From: Calothrix sp. PCC 7103
GTDB lineage: Bacteria; Cyanobacteriota; Cyanobacteriia; Cyanobacteriales; Nostocaceae
DNA length: 64,000 bases
Assembly: GCF_000331305.1 (NCBI RefSeq)
Contig: NZ_KB217478.1
Location: 6,683,646 to 6,747,645, forward strand
Direction: 5' to 3'
How positions within the stretch are numbered: position 1 is the first letter of the stretch; each line of letters opens with the position of its first letter. This document shows, piece by piece, positions 10,355 to 18,943 of the stretch. A program made the position numbers and the translations under genes. The notes under the pieces are model-generated. The model did no database searches. It was given only the letters and a program-made list of their open reading frames with translations, and was not told the origin of the DNA.

Positions 10355-10626
10355 CTGATTACGCCATAAGTATTTTAATAATTTAATTAATGAACATTAG
10401 ATATTTACATAATTGCAAGTAACTCTAAAGAAGACTTAAAAACTTATTAAAGTTATATTCTTCGATCAGACACGTTTAAATACTATCTCAACTTTCGTCA
10501 AATCATTGTATTACAGTTAACTATGTGTAAATATTTTTCTTTGATAACACTTAAGAGAACTAATTTATACAAAAACCTTATAAAATGTTTTTACTTGATC
10601 TATCTCAACCTAGCCTACTAAAATTT

Positions 10627-11172
10627 TCATACAAAAACATCAGCATCTCGGAGTAACTTACCAGCTTTATCTTTTCCAGACAAGACTGGTTCTTCTTCAA
10701 GAGGCCAAACAATTCCCAAATCAGGGTCATTCCAAAGAATTGAACGTTCGTACTCTGGTGCATAAAAGTCTGTAGTTTTGTACAAAAATTCCGCATATTC
10801 AGACAACACTACAAAACCATGAGCAAAACCAGGTGGTACCCAAAGTTGGCGTCTATTTTCGGCATTCAGATGTACACCAACCCATTGACCAAAAGTCTTA
10901 GAGCTTTTTCGCAAGTCTACAGCCACATCATACACTGCACCAACCACAACTCTTACAAGTTTTCCTTGAGGTTGCTGAATTTGGTAGTGTAGACCACGTA
11001 ACACATTTTTGGCAGAACGCGAGTGATTATCTTGTACAAAGTATTCTGTAATACCTGCTTTTTCTAATAGAGCTTTTTGGTTGTAACTTTCAAGAAAGAA
11101 ACCTCGCTCATCTCCAAAAACTTGCGGCTCAATGATAACTACATCAGGGATTTCTGTTTGTATGACTTTCAT
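10627..11172 (-). CDS. rfbC: dTDP-4-dehydrorhamnose 3,5-epimerase
   Basis: A 181-residue cupin enzyme of normal length. Visible family features are IIEPQVFGDERGFFLESYN, the catalytic-His region NVLRGLHYQIQQPQGKLV, VYDVAVDLRKSSKTFG and VPPGFAHGFVVLS. It catalyses the third step from glucose-1-phosphate to dTDP-L-rhamnose. It lies 30 nt after rfbA in an apparent rfbB-rfbA-rfbC operon. The final reductase gene, rfbD, is not in this window. Confidence 0.96.
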   Translation of the reverse strand: MKVIQTEIPDVVIIEPQVFGDERGFFLESYNQKALLEKAGITEYFVQDNHSRSAKNVLRGLHYQIQQPQGKLVRVVVGAVYDVAVDLRKSSKTFGQWVGVHLNAENRRQLWVPPGFAHGFVVLSEYAEFLYKTTDFYAPEYERSILWNDPDLGIVWPLEEEPVLSGKDKAGKLLRDADVFV

Positions 11173-11202
11173 TGTAGTATTCTTAGTAATTTTGGATTAG
11201 AG

Positions 11203-12147
11203 CTATAAGTTTAGCAATGCCAAAAGTTTCTCATTGACATCTGTAATTTCAGTAATTTTTGGCGTGGGTATAATATCTTGTTCATCATCTAAAATTTGCG
11301 TCAGGTAGCGACCGTAACTACTCTTAGCCATTGCTTTAGTTAAAGACCGCAGTTGATCAGAATCAATATATCCAAAGCGATAGGCTATTTCTTCTATACA
11401 GGCTATTTTCAGCCCTTGTCGCTCTTCTAGGGTTTGGATAAAGTTTGCGGCTTGATGTAAAGATTCATGAGTACCAGTATCTAACCACGCATACCCTCGA
11501 CCTAAGACTTCTACTTGGAGTTGACCTTTGTTTAAATAAGCTAAATTGACATCGGTAATTTCTAGCTCTCCGCGCGGCGAGGGTTGAAGATTAGAAGCAA
11601 TTTCCACCACTTGCGAATCATAAAAGTAAATACCTGGTACAGCATATTTAGATTTAGGCTCTAACGGTTTTTCTTCGATACTAATCGCGCGTCCTATAGC
11701 ATCAAATTCAATTACTCCGTATTGTCGGGGGTCTTTGACTTGATAGCCAAATATTAAACCACCTTCAGTAAATTTAACAGCACGATGTAGGACTTCTGTC
11801 AAGCCGTGCCCATATAATATGTTATCTCCCAAAATCAAGCAAACTGAGTCATTGCCAATAAAATCTTTACCCAAGATAAATGCTTGCGCTAGACCTTCTG
11901 GCTTGGGTTGTTCAATATAACTAAATTTTAAGCCCCACTGACTTCCATCCTTTAGAAGCTGCTTAAACAAAGGTAAATCTGCTGGCGTAGAAATAATTAA
12001 TATCTCCTGAATTCCAGCCAGCATCAATACAGACAAGGGGTAATATATCATCGGCTTGTCGTAAACTGGCATTAGTTGTTTGCTGACAACTTGCGTTAAA
12101 GGATAAAGACGTGTACCGGAACCACCAGCTAGAATAATGCCTTTCAC
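11203..12147 (-). CDS. rfbA: Glucose-1-phosphate thymidylyltransferase
   Basis: A 314-residue nucleotidyltransferase. The signature [17 protein letters not shown] is at residues 2-18, followed by [29 protein letters not shown] and [10 protein letters not shown], all as in RmlA. It makes dTDP-glucose from dTTP and glucose-1-phosphate. It is about 20 residues longer than the common 290-residue RmlA, with an acidic tail containing [14 protein letters not shown]. It belongs to the rfbBAC operon. Confidence 0.96.
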   Translation of the reverse strand: MKGIILAGGSGTRLYPLTQVVSKQLMPVYDKPMIYYPLSVLMLAGIQEILIISTPADLPLFKQLLKDGSQWGLKFSYIEQPKPEGLAQAFILGKDFIGNDSVCLILGDNILYGHGLTEVLHRAVKFTEGGLIFGYQVKDPRQYGVIEFDAIGRAISIEEKPLEPKSKYAVPGIYFYDSQVVEIASNLQPSPRGELEITDVNLAYLNKGQLQVEVLGRGYAWLDTGTHESLHQAANFIQTLEERQGLKIACIEEIAYRFGYIDSDQLRSLTKAMAKSSYGRYLTQILDDEQDIIPTPKITEITDVNEKLLALLNL

Positions 12148-12218
12148 TTAATGCTCCTCAAATAGCCACTTATTAACGATTTATGTGTTGGGTTCCGTTC
12201 CTCCACCCAACCTACGAA

Positions 12219-13316
12219 TTATTTATCCGTTACATCCGTTGTAATCCGTTGCAAATTTCTACTCTCATAATTTTGTTTAATCCAGTTTTGATAGGCGCCT
12301 GAACGCACTCCTTCTACCCAAGCTGAGTTACTCAAGTACCACTTAATAGTTTTGAGTAAACCACTGTCAAAGTTTTCCTTGGGCGCCCAACCTAACTCGC
12401 GGCTAATCTTGCTACAATCGATTGCATAGCGTCGGTCATGACCCGGACGGTCTTTGACAAACGTCATCAAACAAGAGTGAAGGAAATTTGACTTCGGCGC
12501 CAATTCATCAAGAATGGTGCAAATCTTCTCAATCACCGTCAAGTTAGTCTGTTCGTTCAAACCCCCAACATTATAAGTTTCACCAACTTTTCCTTGTTGA
12601 AGGACAAGATGAATAGCCTCACAATGGTCAGTGACATAAAGCCAATCTCTAACGTTTTGACCGTCTCCATATATTGGTAGCTGTTTACCCTCTAAAGCAT
12701 TAAGAATCATTAAAGGAATTAGCTTTTCTGGAAACTGACGCGGACCGTAGTTATTGGAACAATTGGTTGTTAAAGTAGGCAAACCATAAGTGTGATGGTA
12801 AGCGCGCACAAAATGGTCAGATGCTGCCTTAGATGCTGCATAAGGACTATTAGGTGCATAAGGGGTATCTTCACGAAAAGCCGGGTCAGTTGGACTTAAT
12901 GAACCGTATACTTCATCTGTAGATACGTGTAAAAATCGAAATTGCTGTTGTCTTTGTGGCGCCAGCTTTTGCCAGTAATGCTTACTCGCTTCCAATAGCT
13001 GAAATGTACCCAATACATTAGTATGTATAAAATCCTGTGGACTCAAAATTGAACGGTCAACATGACTTTCTGCCGCAAAGTTAATAACTGCATCAGGTTG
13101 ATATTGCTCAAATAAATTACTTACAAGCGCAAAATCACCAATATCTCCCTGGACAAAATTATAACCATCTCCTTGAAGTTCCGCTAAACTTTGTAAGTTA
13201 CTAGCGTAAGTTAATTTATCTAAATTAACTACGTTAGCATATTGTTCTTGTCTTGCCTTGAGAACAAAATTACACCCAATAAATCCGGCGCCGCCTGTTA
13301 CTAATACAGTTTGCAT
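12219..13316 (-). CDS. rfbB: dTDP-glucose 4,6-dehydratase
   Basis: A 365-residue extended SDR enzyme. The NAD-binding glycine motif is in [15 protein letters not shown] (residues 4-18). The catalytic YXXXK lies in [18 protein letters not shown], and the substrate loop is in [17 protein letters not shown]. It performs the second step to dTDP-rhamnose. It appears to be the first gene of the long minus-strand polysaccharide locus. Five GGCGCC palindromes occur here, against only two in the following 12 kb. Confidence 0.96.
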   Translation of the reverse strand: MQTVLVTGGAGFIGCNFVLKARQEQYANVVNLDKLTYASNLQSLAELQGDGYNFVQGDIGDFALVSNLFEQYQPDAVINFAAESHVDRSILSPQDFIHTNVLGTFQLLEASKHYWQKLAPQRQQQFRFLHVSTDEVYGSLSPTDPAFREDTPYAPNSPYAASKAASDHFVRAYHHTYGLPTLTTNCSNNYGPRQFPEKLIPLMILNALEGKQLPIYGDGQNVRDWLYVTDHCEAIHLVLQQGKVGETYNVGGLNEQTNLTVIEKICTILDELAPKSNFLHSCLMTFVKDRPGHDRRYAIDCSKISRELGWAPKENFDSGLLKTIKWYLSNSAWVEGVRSGAYQNWIKQNYESRNLQRITTDVTDK

Positions 13317-13363
13317 ATTTATTTGTTATACTAGATACATTGGAAAGCAACAAACATACAATT

Positions 13364-13382
13364 CATATCAAAATGTGATATG
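13364..13382. promoter_or_regulatory. Inverted repeat upstream of rfbB, possible operator
   Basis: CATATCA is followed after five bases by TGATATG, a 7+7 perfect dyad about 50 nt upstream of the rfbB start codon on the minus strand. Its size and place fit a binding site for a dimeric regulator of the polysaccharide operon. No regulator family can be named. A chance AT-rich dyad is possible. Confidence 0.3.
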
Positions 13383-13524
13383 TAATGCATTACTTAAGTG
13401 TATCTACTTATTTAGTTCAGGAATGATTTTAGGCTACATTTATAGTGGGAGCAACAAGCTTTTAATACAATTTATTTAAAGATTAGGTTAAGGAATATGA
13501 CTGTTTGTTTAAATTTCATACCCG

Positions 13525-13574
13525 CCTATAGCTGTAAGCTATAGGCTAATAGTTTAAGTCCATTGAAATGGACT
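13525..13574. repeat. Double intergenic hairpin repeat
   Basis: Two perfect hairpins stand side by side: CCTATAGCT-GT-AAGCTATAGG (13525-13544, with one base of asymmetry) and AGTCCATT-GA-AATGGACT (13557-13574). Similar paired short palindromes are scattered in intergenic DNA of filamentous cyanobacteria. It lies in the 460-nt gap between the divergent rfbB and PIN toxin genes, which otherwise holds no gene. Confidence 0.6.
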
Positions 13575-13592
13575 GGTAGATATAAATACTTA

Positions 13593-13709
13593 TATAGCAA
13601 TCCTAAATGAATTGTAAAAATTATATCCCCGTAGAGACGCGATTAATCGCGTCTCTACAACGTTTCGGGTATCATATGTGTACCTCATAAACCTGAGATT
13701 TGCTATATA
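13593..13709. repeat. MITE-like mini-element with terminal inverted repeats
   Basis: The element starts TATAGCAATCC and ends with GATTTGCTATA, so the outer eight bases form an inverted repeat. The core is a perfect 28-nt palindrome at 13631-13658, centred on GATTAATC and flanked by GTAGAGACGC and its complement. A second copy with the same ends, core and spacer text is at 60383-60486. No ORF is present. This is best explained as a non-autonomous mobile hairpin element. Which transposase moves it is unknown. Confidence 0.6.
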
Positions 13710-13776
13710 TTTTTCGATGCTTGGTGAATCTAATATTGGCTAAATGGTACTATAGACATAATGCTATAATATCAAA

Positions 13777-14208
13777 ATGTCTACCGCAAAAATATCTAAG
13801 GTTGTAATTGATACAAATGTTGTTTTTGTGGGGTTGACAAAACAAGGTGGAGCAGCTGGTCTGATTATTGAAGCATGGTTGGCTGGCTTTATAGATGTTT
13901 GTGTTTCCAATGCTTTGTCTTATTATTATGAAGATGTACTGTCTCGTAAACTTTCTGATACCCGTTGGAGTCGCCTGCAACCTGTTTTGGGGGTTTTACT
14001 TAGCCTTGCTCAATTTACAATTATTTATTATTCATGGCGACCGACATCACCCGCAGGAGATGACCTAGTAATTGATTGTGCTAAGAATGCAGGTGCAATT
14101 ATTATTACATCTAACCTTCGTGATTTTCGGAGCGCTCAAGAATCTTTAGGTGTGCAAATCATGACACCAACACAGTTTGTAACCAAGCTAGCATCAGGAG
14201 AAAATTAG
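13777..14208 (+). CDS. PIN-domain ribonuclease toxin
   Basis: A 143-residue PIN-fold protein. The first acidic residue is in KVVIDTNVVFVGL (residues 7-19). Further conserved acidic positions are YYEDVLSRKL, SPAGDDLVIDCA (D-D-x-x-x-D) and SNLRDF near residue 115. This arrangement matches the putative toxin PIN family found in type II toxin-antitoxin pairs. It precedes its antitoxin, leaving only 2 nt between them. The toxin reading frame looks intact while the partner is frameshifted, so it is either inactive for other reasons or neutralised elsewhere. Confidence 0.8.
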   Translation: MSTAKISKVVIDTNVVFVGLTKQGGAAGLIIEAWLAGFIDVCVSNALSYYYEDVLSRKLSDTRWSRLQPVLGVLLSLAQFTIIYYSWRPTSPAGDDLVIDCAKNAGAIIITSNLRDFRSAQESLGVQIMTPTQFVTKLASGEN

Positions 14209-14210
14209 CA

Positions 14211-14515
14211 ATGAGCCAATTGAGCATTCAATTACCCGAAACTTTACTTCAACAGTTAATAAATTAGCTGAAGGTGAAGGTGTTCCTGTGGAACAATACA
14301 TCGTTTACGCTTTAACTCGTCAAGTTACATTAACATACTCAATTCAAGCAACCGTAAATCAGCAGAAACAGTCTTTCAAAGAATTGCTAATTGAATTAGG
14401 TAAAACGGATTCTAATGAAATTGAGTCAATTTTAGCTGAACGTGAGGTGGTAGAACCAGAGGCAGAAACAATTACTCGTCTTCAGCAACAAATACGCAAC
14501 AAATCACGTAAATAG
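14211..14515 (+). pseudogene. Frameshifted antitoxin partner of the PIN toxin
   Basis: The ATG at 14211 opens MSQLSIQLPETLLQQL and hits a TAG at 14265 after 18 codons. Adding one A in the run TTAATAAATTA (near 14257-14265) restores NKLAEGEGVPVEQYIVYA and an uninterrupted frame to 14515, giving a protein of about 100 residues. The restored start resembles the ribbon-helix-helix/HicB-like antitoxins (LPETLLxxLxxLAExEGV). The simplest reading is a one-base deletion that has broken the antitoxin. A sequencing error in an A/T run is the alternative. Confidence 0.7.
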
Positions 14516-14609
14516 GCGCCCAACGCTTTTCTTCCTATTCATCCTGTGGCGCCAATAAGTCAAGCAGACAACAGTACATTATTAATACCAAGGGAAAAAA
14601 TGTAATGCG

Positions 14610-14631
14610 GTGTTTATATCAATATAAACAC
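14610..14631. repeat. Perfect 22-nt palindrome after the TA pair
   Basis: GTGTTTATAT-CA-ATATAAACAC is a perfect stem with a two-base centre, about 95 nt after the antitoxin stop. It is not followed directly by a T-run on either strand, so a Rho-independent terminator is not clear. It may be an operator or a transcript-stabilising hairpin. The rest of 14516-14860 shows no gene. Confidence 0.4.
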
Positions 14632-14861
14632 GTAAATAAAAAAATTGCGTTAAAAAAGATACATACAATGTTTTCAAATTTGGTGAGCAACGGTTAACGC
14701 TCTTTCATCACTTTCGCTAGAAGAAATTTGAAACGTTATTTTTAGGTTAGCCTGTGTGCACCGACTAACCTTGTGTGGCTACTATTTATGGTCGCTTCAA
14801 TTATTCTCCCGTCAGAGTGATAGAAGAGCGTTAATTTAGGTTTTTTTATCAGATAATCTTG

Positions 14862-15010
14862 GTTCAAACGTCCTGACTGGTTTGCAGTTTTGGGAATCCC
14901 CCGTCTTTATCAACAAAAAGAATTACGCTTAAGCTATGTTTTTTGGCAAGAAGGAGTAGCCCCTAATGTAGTAATAGAGTTACTTTCTCCCGGTACAGAA
15001 AAAGAAGGAT
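14862..15010 (+). pseudogene. Uma2 endonuclease gene fragment
   Basis: Reading from about 14862 gives RPDWFAVLGIPRLYQQ, then YVFWQEGVAPNVVIELLSPG, nearly identical to the middle of the intact Uma2 protein at 17352-18074. DNA similarity begins at the TCAAACGTCCTGACTGG motif and stops at AAAGAAG. The N-terminal third and all of the C-terminal half are missing. It is therefore a partial duplicate or a dead paralogue. The two copies bracket the PIN pseudogene and the insertion sequence. Confidence 0.8.
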
Positions 15011-15337
15011 CCTTTTGCGCCAGACGTAATAAATCGATAAAGAAAAATTTTTGGAGTGCCTGCGATGATTACCAAATTGTTTGACAGTCGTAAGCCTTAA
15101 AAACAGAATCTCGACTGACTAGCACTGCACTTTCGCACCGGGATTGAGCAATCAGCAAACGGTCGAATGGATCTTTGTGGTGTCAAGGAAGATGATCCAA
15201 CTCCAAAATATGAGGAAGCGCGATCAACAATAAGCTCACTCCGTTTTCGGCTTGCTGTCGCAGAATAATTTTTGAAAGAGGAGCTTGTAACTCTAACTAA
15301 CCAAGGTGGGTTTTAATCTGAATTTCCCACACACTAA

Positions 15338-17156
15338 GGGACTTCCAAAAAAATAATTCTCCAAAAACAATTTAGGAAGAGACTGATAACAAATGAGAAT
15401 AATAATCACTGCATCAAACCATAACGTGAAAATATCTTCCAAACTTTCGTCTTAAAAATCGACTCATTATAAAAAATTTCAACTAACAATTTACCCCAAT
15501 ATCAGAATTGGAGCCAGATTTATGTCCACATCTTAACTATTCTTAATTCTACTAAAAAGCAATCAATAATCTAATTTAAAAGTGGTTTAAAATAGTTAGT
15601 TATGTATTGTTAAAACATATATCAACAAACCATCTACCTAAATTATATAATTTATTCTCAGTTATATTAGCCATGCGTACAAATTCTTTCTCTAATTGCT
15701 TCATGGCTTTTTTTGTTAATTTAACCCCAGTATTATAAGTTTCATTAATTGTTTTGATGATAGGTTCATTTCCATTCCACTTCATAGATTCGGCAAAGTT
15801 GATTACTGTTTCTATTTCATCTAATATACTTCCGTTCCAATGATTCTCTAAAATTGCCCAAGCTCTTTCAATTGAATTATATTTACTGTGATACGGAGGA
15901 TAATAAGCCAAACGTATATTTAACTCATGTTTAAAAGAGAACTCTACAATTCTTTTCATAAACTGAGTGCGATGTGAATGATTTTCTGGACCATTATCTT
16001 GATTTAGCACAAGCGTTTTAACATTTGTGAACCTATGTTTTTGTGATATCCAAAAATCTTCTAAAATATCAACAATGAAGTCACTAGTAATTTTGGATTC
16101 AGTCAAGTATAAAAATAGCTCATCAAACTCTGGAACTAATATGCCGTAAGGAGTTACTACATTTTTTGGTTTAAAATCATGGTCAGCTGCCTTAGTTGGT
16201 ACACGATTTTTACCGCCTCGATCAAAATCGCCTACTTTAACTTTTGCTTTTGCATCCAAGCTTAGACGTAGAACTGTTGGGTCGTTGTCAGCATCCGAAT
16301 TAATAATTGCTAGTTGCTCAAAAATTTCGTCGGTTTCTTTAATTTTTTTTAGGTTTTGTTTTTGCGACTCTTTTCAGAGAATATTTTAATTCATTTAATT
16401 TTAAACGAATAGTTTCATTCGTTGGTAATTCTTTATCTGTATATCCAAATTGTTTTATTAGTTGTTTTCTCACTTCAGCAGCGCTTAAACGGGTATAAAG
16501 TCTTTCGCTTTTAAAACTTGGGTCTATTTGGCTCTGACTATCAACTAAACTTTTTATATCTGTTAAAAGAGACGGTAACTTTTTTTCTATTTTTTTTCTT
16601 CCTCTTGCACTATAGTTATCAATGCAAGTAATATCACTTTTCAATTCTTTAAGCCCTTTCCTAATAGTACCTCTGTCCCACCCCAATTCTTTTTGCGCCA
16701 ACAAAGAGCCTCCATGACCTAACTCTAAAACTGTTTGTGCTTGAAAACGTCGTTTGAAGGCGCCTTTTAATTTACGTGCCGTTTCTACTAGCATATTTTT
16801 GACTGATTCTGTTAATTGTATTGACATCACACGTGACACCCAAAATACTACCAATAACTCAATTTACTACAAAACGGCACAAACACTGATGCTCAGATAT
16901 TGCACATCTACGTATAAATCAGCACTTTAAAATAACTATGTTTTTAATATTACTAAAATACTTTAGTTCATTCTAATGAACTTTAGCTATTATTTTATGG
17001 TTTTTAACCCAAAGTGGGTATAAGCGTAGTTATAATTTAAGTAATTAATATTACATATAAAAAATACAGTGTAAGATATATGGATGCCAATCACTCATAT
17101 TTTGTGGTAATGATTATGATTATCTAAAACTGGTGATTTTATTTTTTGGAAGTCCC
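15338..17156 (-). mobile_element. ISAzo13-family insertion sequence
   Basis: The 1819-bp element has near-perfect terminal inverted repeats. The left end is GGGACTTCCAAAAAAATAA and the right end, read inward, is GGGACTTCCAAAAAATAAA. It is flanked by the direct repeat TAA (15335-15337 and 17157-17159), a 3-bp target duplication confirmed by the restored PIN frame across it. It carries a frameshifted minus-strand transposase at 15600-16854. About 260 nt at the left end and 300 nt at the right end hold no gene and are AT-rich. Size, ends and transposase fit the ISAzo13 family. Confidence 0.88.
15600..16854 (-). pseudogene. ISAzo13-like transposase, split by a frameshift
   Basis: The first part (16854-16339) has the N-terminal region, including LLAQKELGWDRGTIRKGLKE, and ends PKKN-stop at a run of eight A. 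One extra A would continue as KKKIKETDEIFEQL and SLDAKAKVKVGDF into the second part, which ends at 15600. The catalytic triad is in SLDAKA, NQDNGPEN and YNSIERAW, all in the second part. The eight-A run is either a one-base loss that inactivates the enzyme or a slippage site used to make full-length protein. The more likely start is the ATG at 16827 (MSIQL). Confidence 0.82.
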
Positions 17157-17351
17157 TAACCAAACTCACGATAACTTGATTCTCTGGTTTTTTGAGTAGA
17201 GAAAGCGTCTCTGGCAAAATTTGATCTGGATAACTATCCCTAAGTGAAATAAGCGGTATAATGGCGCCTTTGAACGTCGGTCGAAAATCTATACAACCAA
17301 AAATTCCTTACATCCGCTAACCTAGAGTAAGTTGGTTTTAAATCAAGTTGT

Positions 17352-18074
17352 ATGTTTCAAACAGACCCTCCTCGTTCTGCAAAAGAAGTGCTACCGACGA
17401 TGTACGATCTTCCTAGTGAATCCTTGGAGGAACCTGGTTTGCCGGACGAATTTCATGTTTTCCAACCCCAATTATTGCGAGAAACGTTTATACCACCCAA
17501 CTATCCAAAAGACGAGGTATTTATTGCCAGTGATTTAAATTTGTACTACGACCCCAACCATACTTTATGGTTTAAACGTCCTGACTGGTTTGCGGTTTTG
17601 GGAATCTCGCGTCTTTATCAACAAACAGAACTGCGTTTGAGTTATGTCATCTGGCAAGAAGGAGTAGCCCCTAATGTAGTAGTAGAATTACTTTCTCCTA
17701 GCACAGAAAAAGAAGATTTAGGAAAAATATTACGGGAAATAAACCAACCACCAACAAAATGGGAGGTATATGAAAAAGTTTTGCGTATCCCTTATTATAT
17801 AGTATTTGACCGCTACACTGATAATTTACGAGTATTTCAAAATATAGCAGGTCGTTACCAAGAATTAAGCATTACAGATTCCCGAATTTGGCTACCGGAA
17901 TTACAGTTAGGTATAGGATTATGGCAAGGTACTTATCAAGGTGTAACGCGATTATGGTTGCGCTGGTATGATGCTACAGAAAATTGGATTCCTACCGAAG
18001 TTGAATTTGAACGTGCTAAGATAGAACTCCTAAGCGCGCGGTTAAAAGAATTAGGCATAAATGCTGAAGAATAG
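17352..18074 (+). CDS. Uma2-family endonuclease-like protein
   Basis: A 240-residue member of the Uma2 family (DUF820, PD-(D/E)XK fold), which is greatly expanded in cyanobacteria. The core is RPDWFAVLGISRLYQQ, APNVVVELLSPSTEKED and KWEVYEKVLRIPYYIVFD, where the Asp, Glu and Lys positions of the nuclease site can be recognised. Length and frame look intact. It stands alone downstream of the insertion sequence, and a fragment of a close paralogue lies 2.4 kb upstream. The cellular role of this family is not established. Mobility or DNA processing is inferred only from the fold. Confidence 0.85.
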   Translation: MFQTDPPRSAKEVLPTMYDLPSESLEEPGLPDEFHVFQPQLLRETFIPPNYPKDEVFIASDLNLYYDPNHTLWFKRPDWFAVLGISRLYQQTELRLSYVIWQEGVAPNVVVELLSPSTEKEDLGKILREINQPPTKWEVYEKVLRIPYYIVFDRYTDNLRVFQNIAGRYQELSITDSRIWLPELQLGIGLWQGTYQGVTRLWLRWYDATENWIPTEVEFERAKIELLSARLKELGINAEE

Positions 18075-18268
18075 AGATTACGCCCTAACGCCTGGGGCAT
18101 CAACACTAGCCTCAAAGCGACCCTCCCAGTCCTGTTAACAAAACCTTGCCCACTAGTATAATTTACCTATGCCGTTCTAAATGCAGGCGGGCAGGGAGGG
18201 CTACAATTAACAATGCCTTTAGTCTAGCTTATAAATGGCGCCGTGCTATGGAATGAGTTTTTATTTAG

Positions 18269-18466
18269 CTAGCCTTTTAGGGCTTTTCTAAAATTGCGAC
18301 GATATGATTTGTTTGTAATTAATAATACTGGCCATAGTAATGATAAGGTTAGGCGGTTTGGTAATGACCGTTGAAAGCTTGTTCTTTCAAATCCATTCCA
18401 GAATTTCCAAATACCGCTAATGTAGACGACTACAAGTACAACACCAAAGAAATTACCCATGAACAT
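18269..18466 (-). CDS. Small membrane protein, conserved type in cyanobacteria
   Basis: A 65-residue protein with one N-terminal membrane helix (FFGVVLVVVYISGIWKFW) followed by a basic region GFERTSFQRSLPNRLTLSLL, a second hydrophobic stretch and a KSYRRNFRKALKG tail. The balanced composition and the regular alternation of hydrophobic and basic blocks argue that it is a real gene, and I believe similar small proteins occur in other filamentous cyanobacteria. Function is unknown. It lies alone between the Uma2 gene and the divergent guanylyltransferase gene. Confidence 0.65.
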   Translation of the reverse strand: MFMGNFFGVVLVVVYISGIWKFWNGFERTSFQRSLPNRLTLSLLWPVLLITNKSYRRNFRKALKG

Positions 18467-18943
18467 TTACTCCAAAAATAACTGGTAAAATGTAAGCTAA
18501 GTATTTTTTAAGGAATGTTTTTCAAGTTAACTTTCTCTAACTTTTAAAACACTCTCTTACGTATATGTTGCCATTTAAATTATAAGTACTACAGAAGCCA
18601 CTTAGTAAATATTATAACTTCTACATGGACTACCGTAGTATTTCTTATTAAGCTCATAGTTTATACATATCAGTTTAGTCTAATCCTTTACGAACTGCTA
18701 GTTACTTGTTATATCGTCTAACTACAACTTTTGCGGCGCCTATTCCAGATACATTCGCAGGATATGTCGGGTAAACCTTATATTTGTACCTTCTTGATTT
18801 TATCTTCAAAAACAAGTTAGTGTTTCGATTAGCAAGAGATCAATCGTTCGACGCTCATGTGCCTGTAGAAAGTTCCTAAAACATGAACATTCGTAGGAAA
18901 CTATAGACAGCACTTACGTCGTGCAGATAACTTAGGAGGATTT
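18467..18943. other. 477-nt intergenic region upstream of the guanylyltransferase gene
   Basis: No gene or RNA was recognised. It lies between the divergent small membrane protein and the guanylyltransferase gene, so it must hold promoters for both. A good ribosome binding site, AGGAGGA at 18934-18940, decides the start at 18944. The rest is AT-rich with many stop codons. Confidence 0.5.

Larger units (their letters stand above)
15069..17250 (-). pseudogene. VapC-like PIN toxin pseudogene split by the insertion sequence
   Basis: On the minus strand, 17160 and upwards encodes LPETLSLLKKPENQVIVSLV. Across the insertion, 15337 down to 15069 encodes SVWEIQIK, then QQAENGVSLLLIALPH and HHKDPFDRLLIAQSRCESA, ending CQTIW and TAA. 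Removing the insertion and one copy of TAA joins the halves in frame as VSLVSVWEI, the standard mid-region of VapC-type PIN toxins. Two in-frame stops (15297-15299 TAG and 15183-15185 TGA) show further decay. The N-terminal DTH region is not recognisable, so the upper limit (about 17250) is approximate. Confidence 0.75.

Noticed and set aside
13497-13709. CRISPR array considered because of close short palindromes
   Set aside because: The palindromes differ in sequence and are not regularly spaced copies of one repeat, so this is not an array.
13750-13980. 76-codon minus-strand frame over the PIN toxin start
   Set aside because: Shadow of the toxin gene. Composition is typical of an antisense frame.
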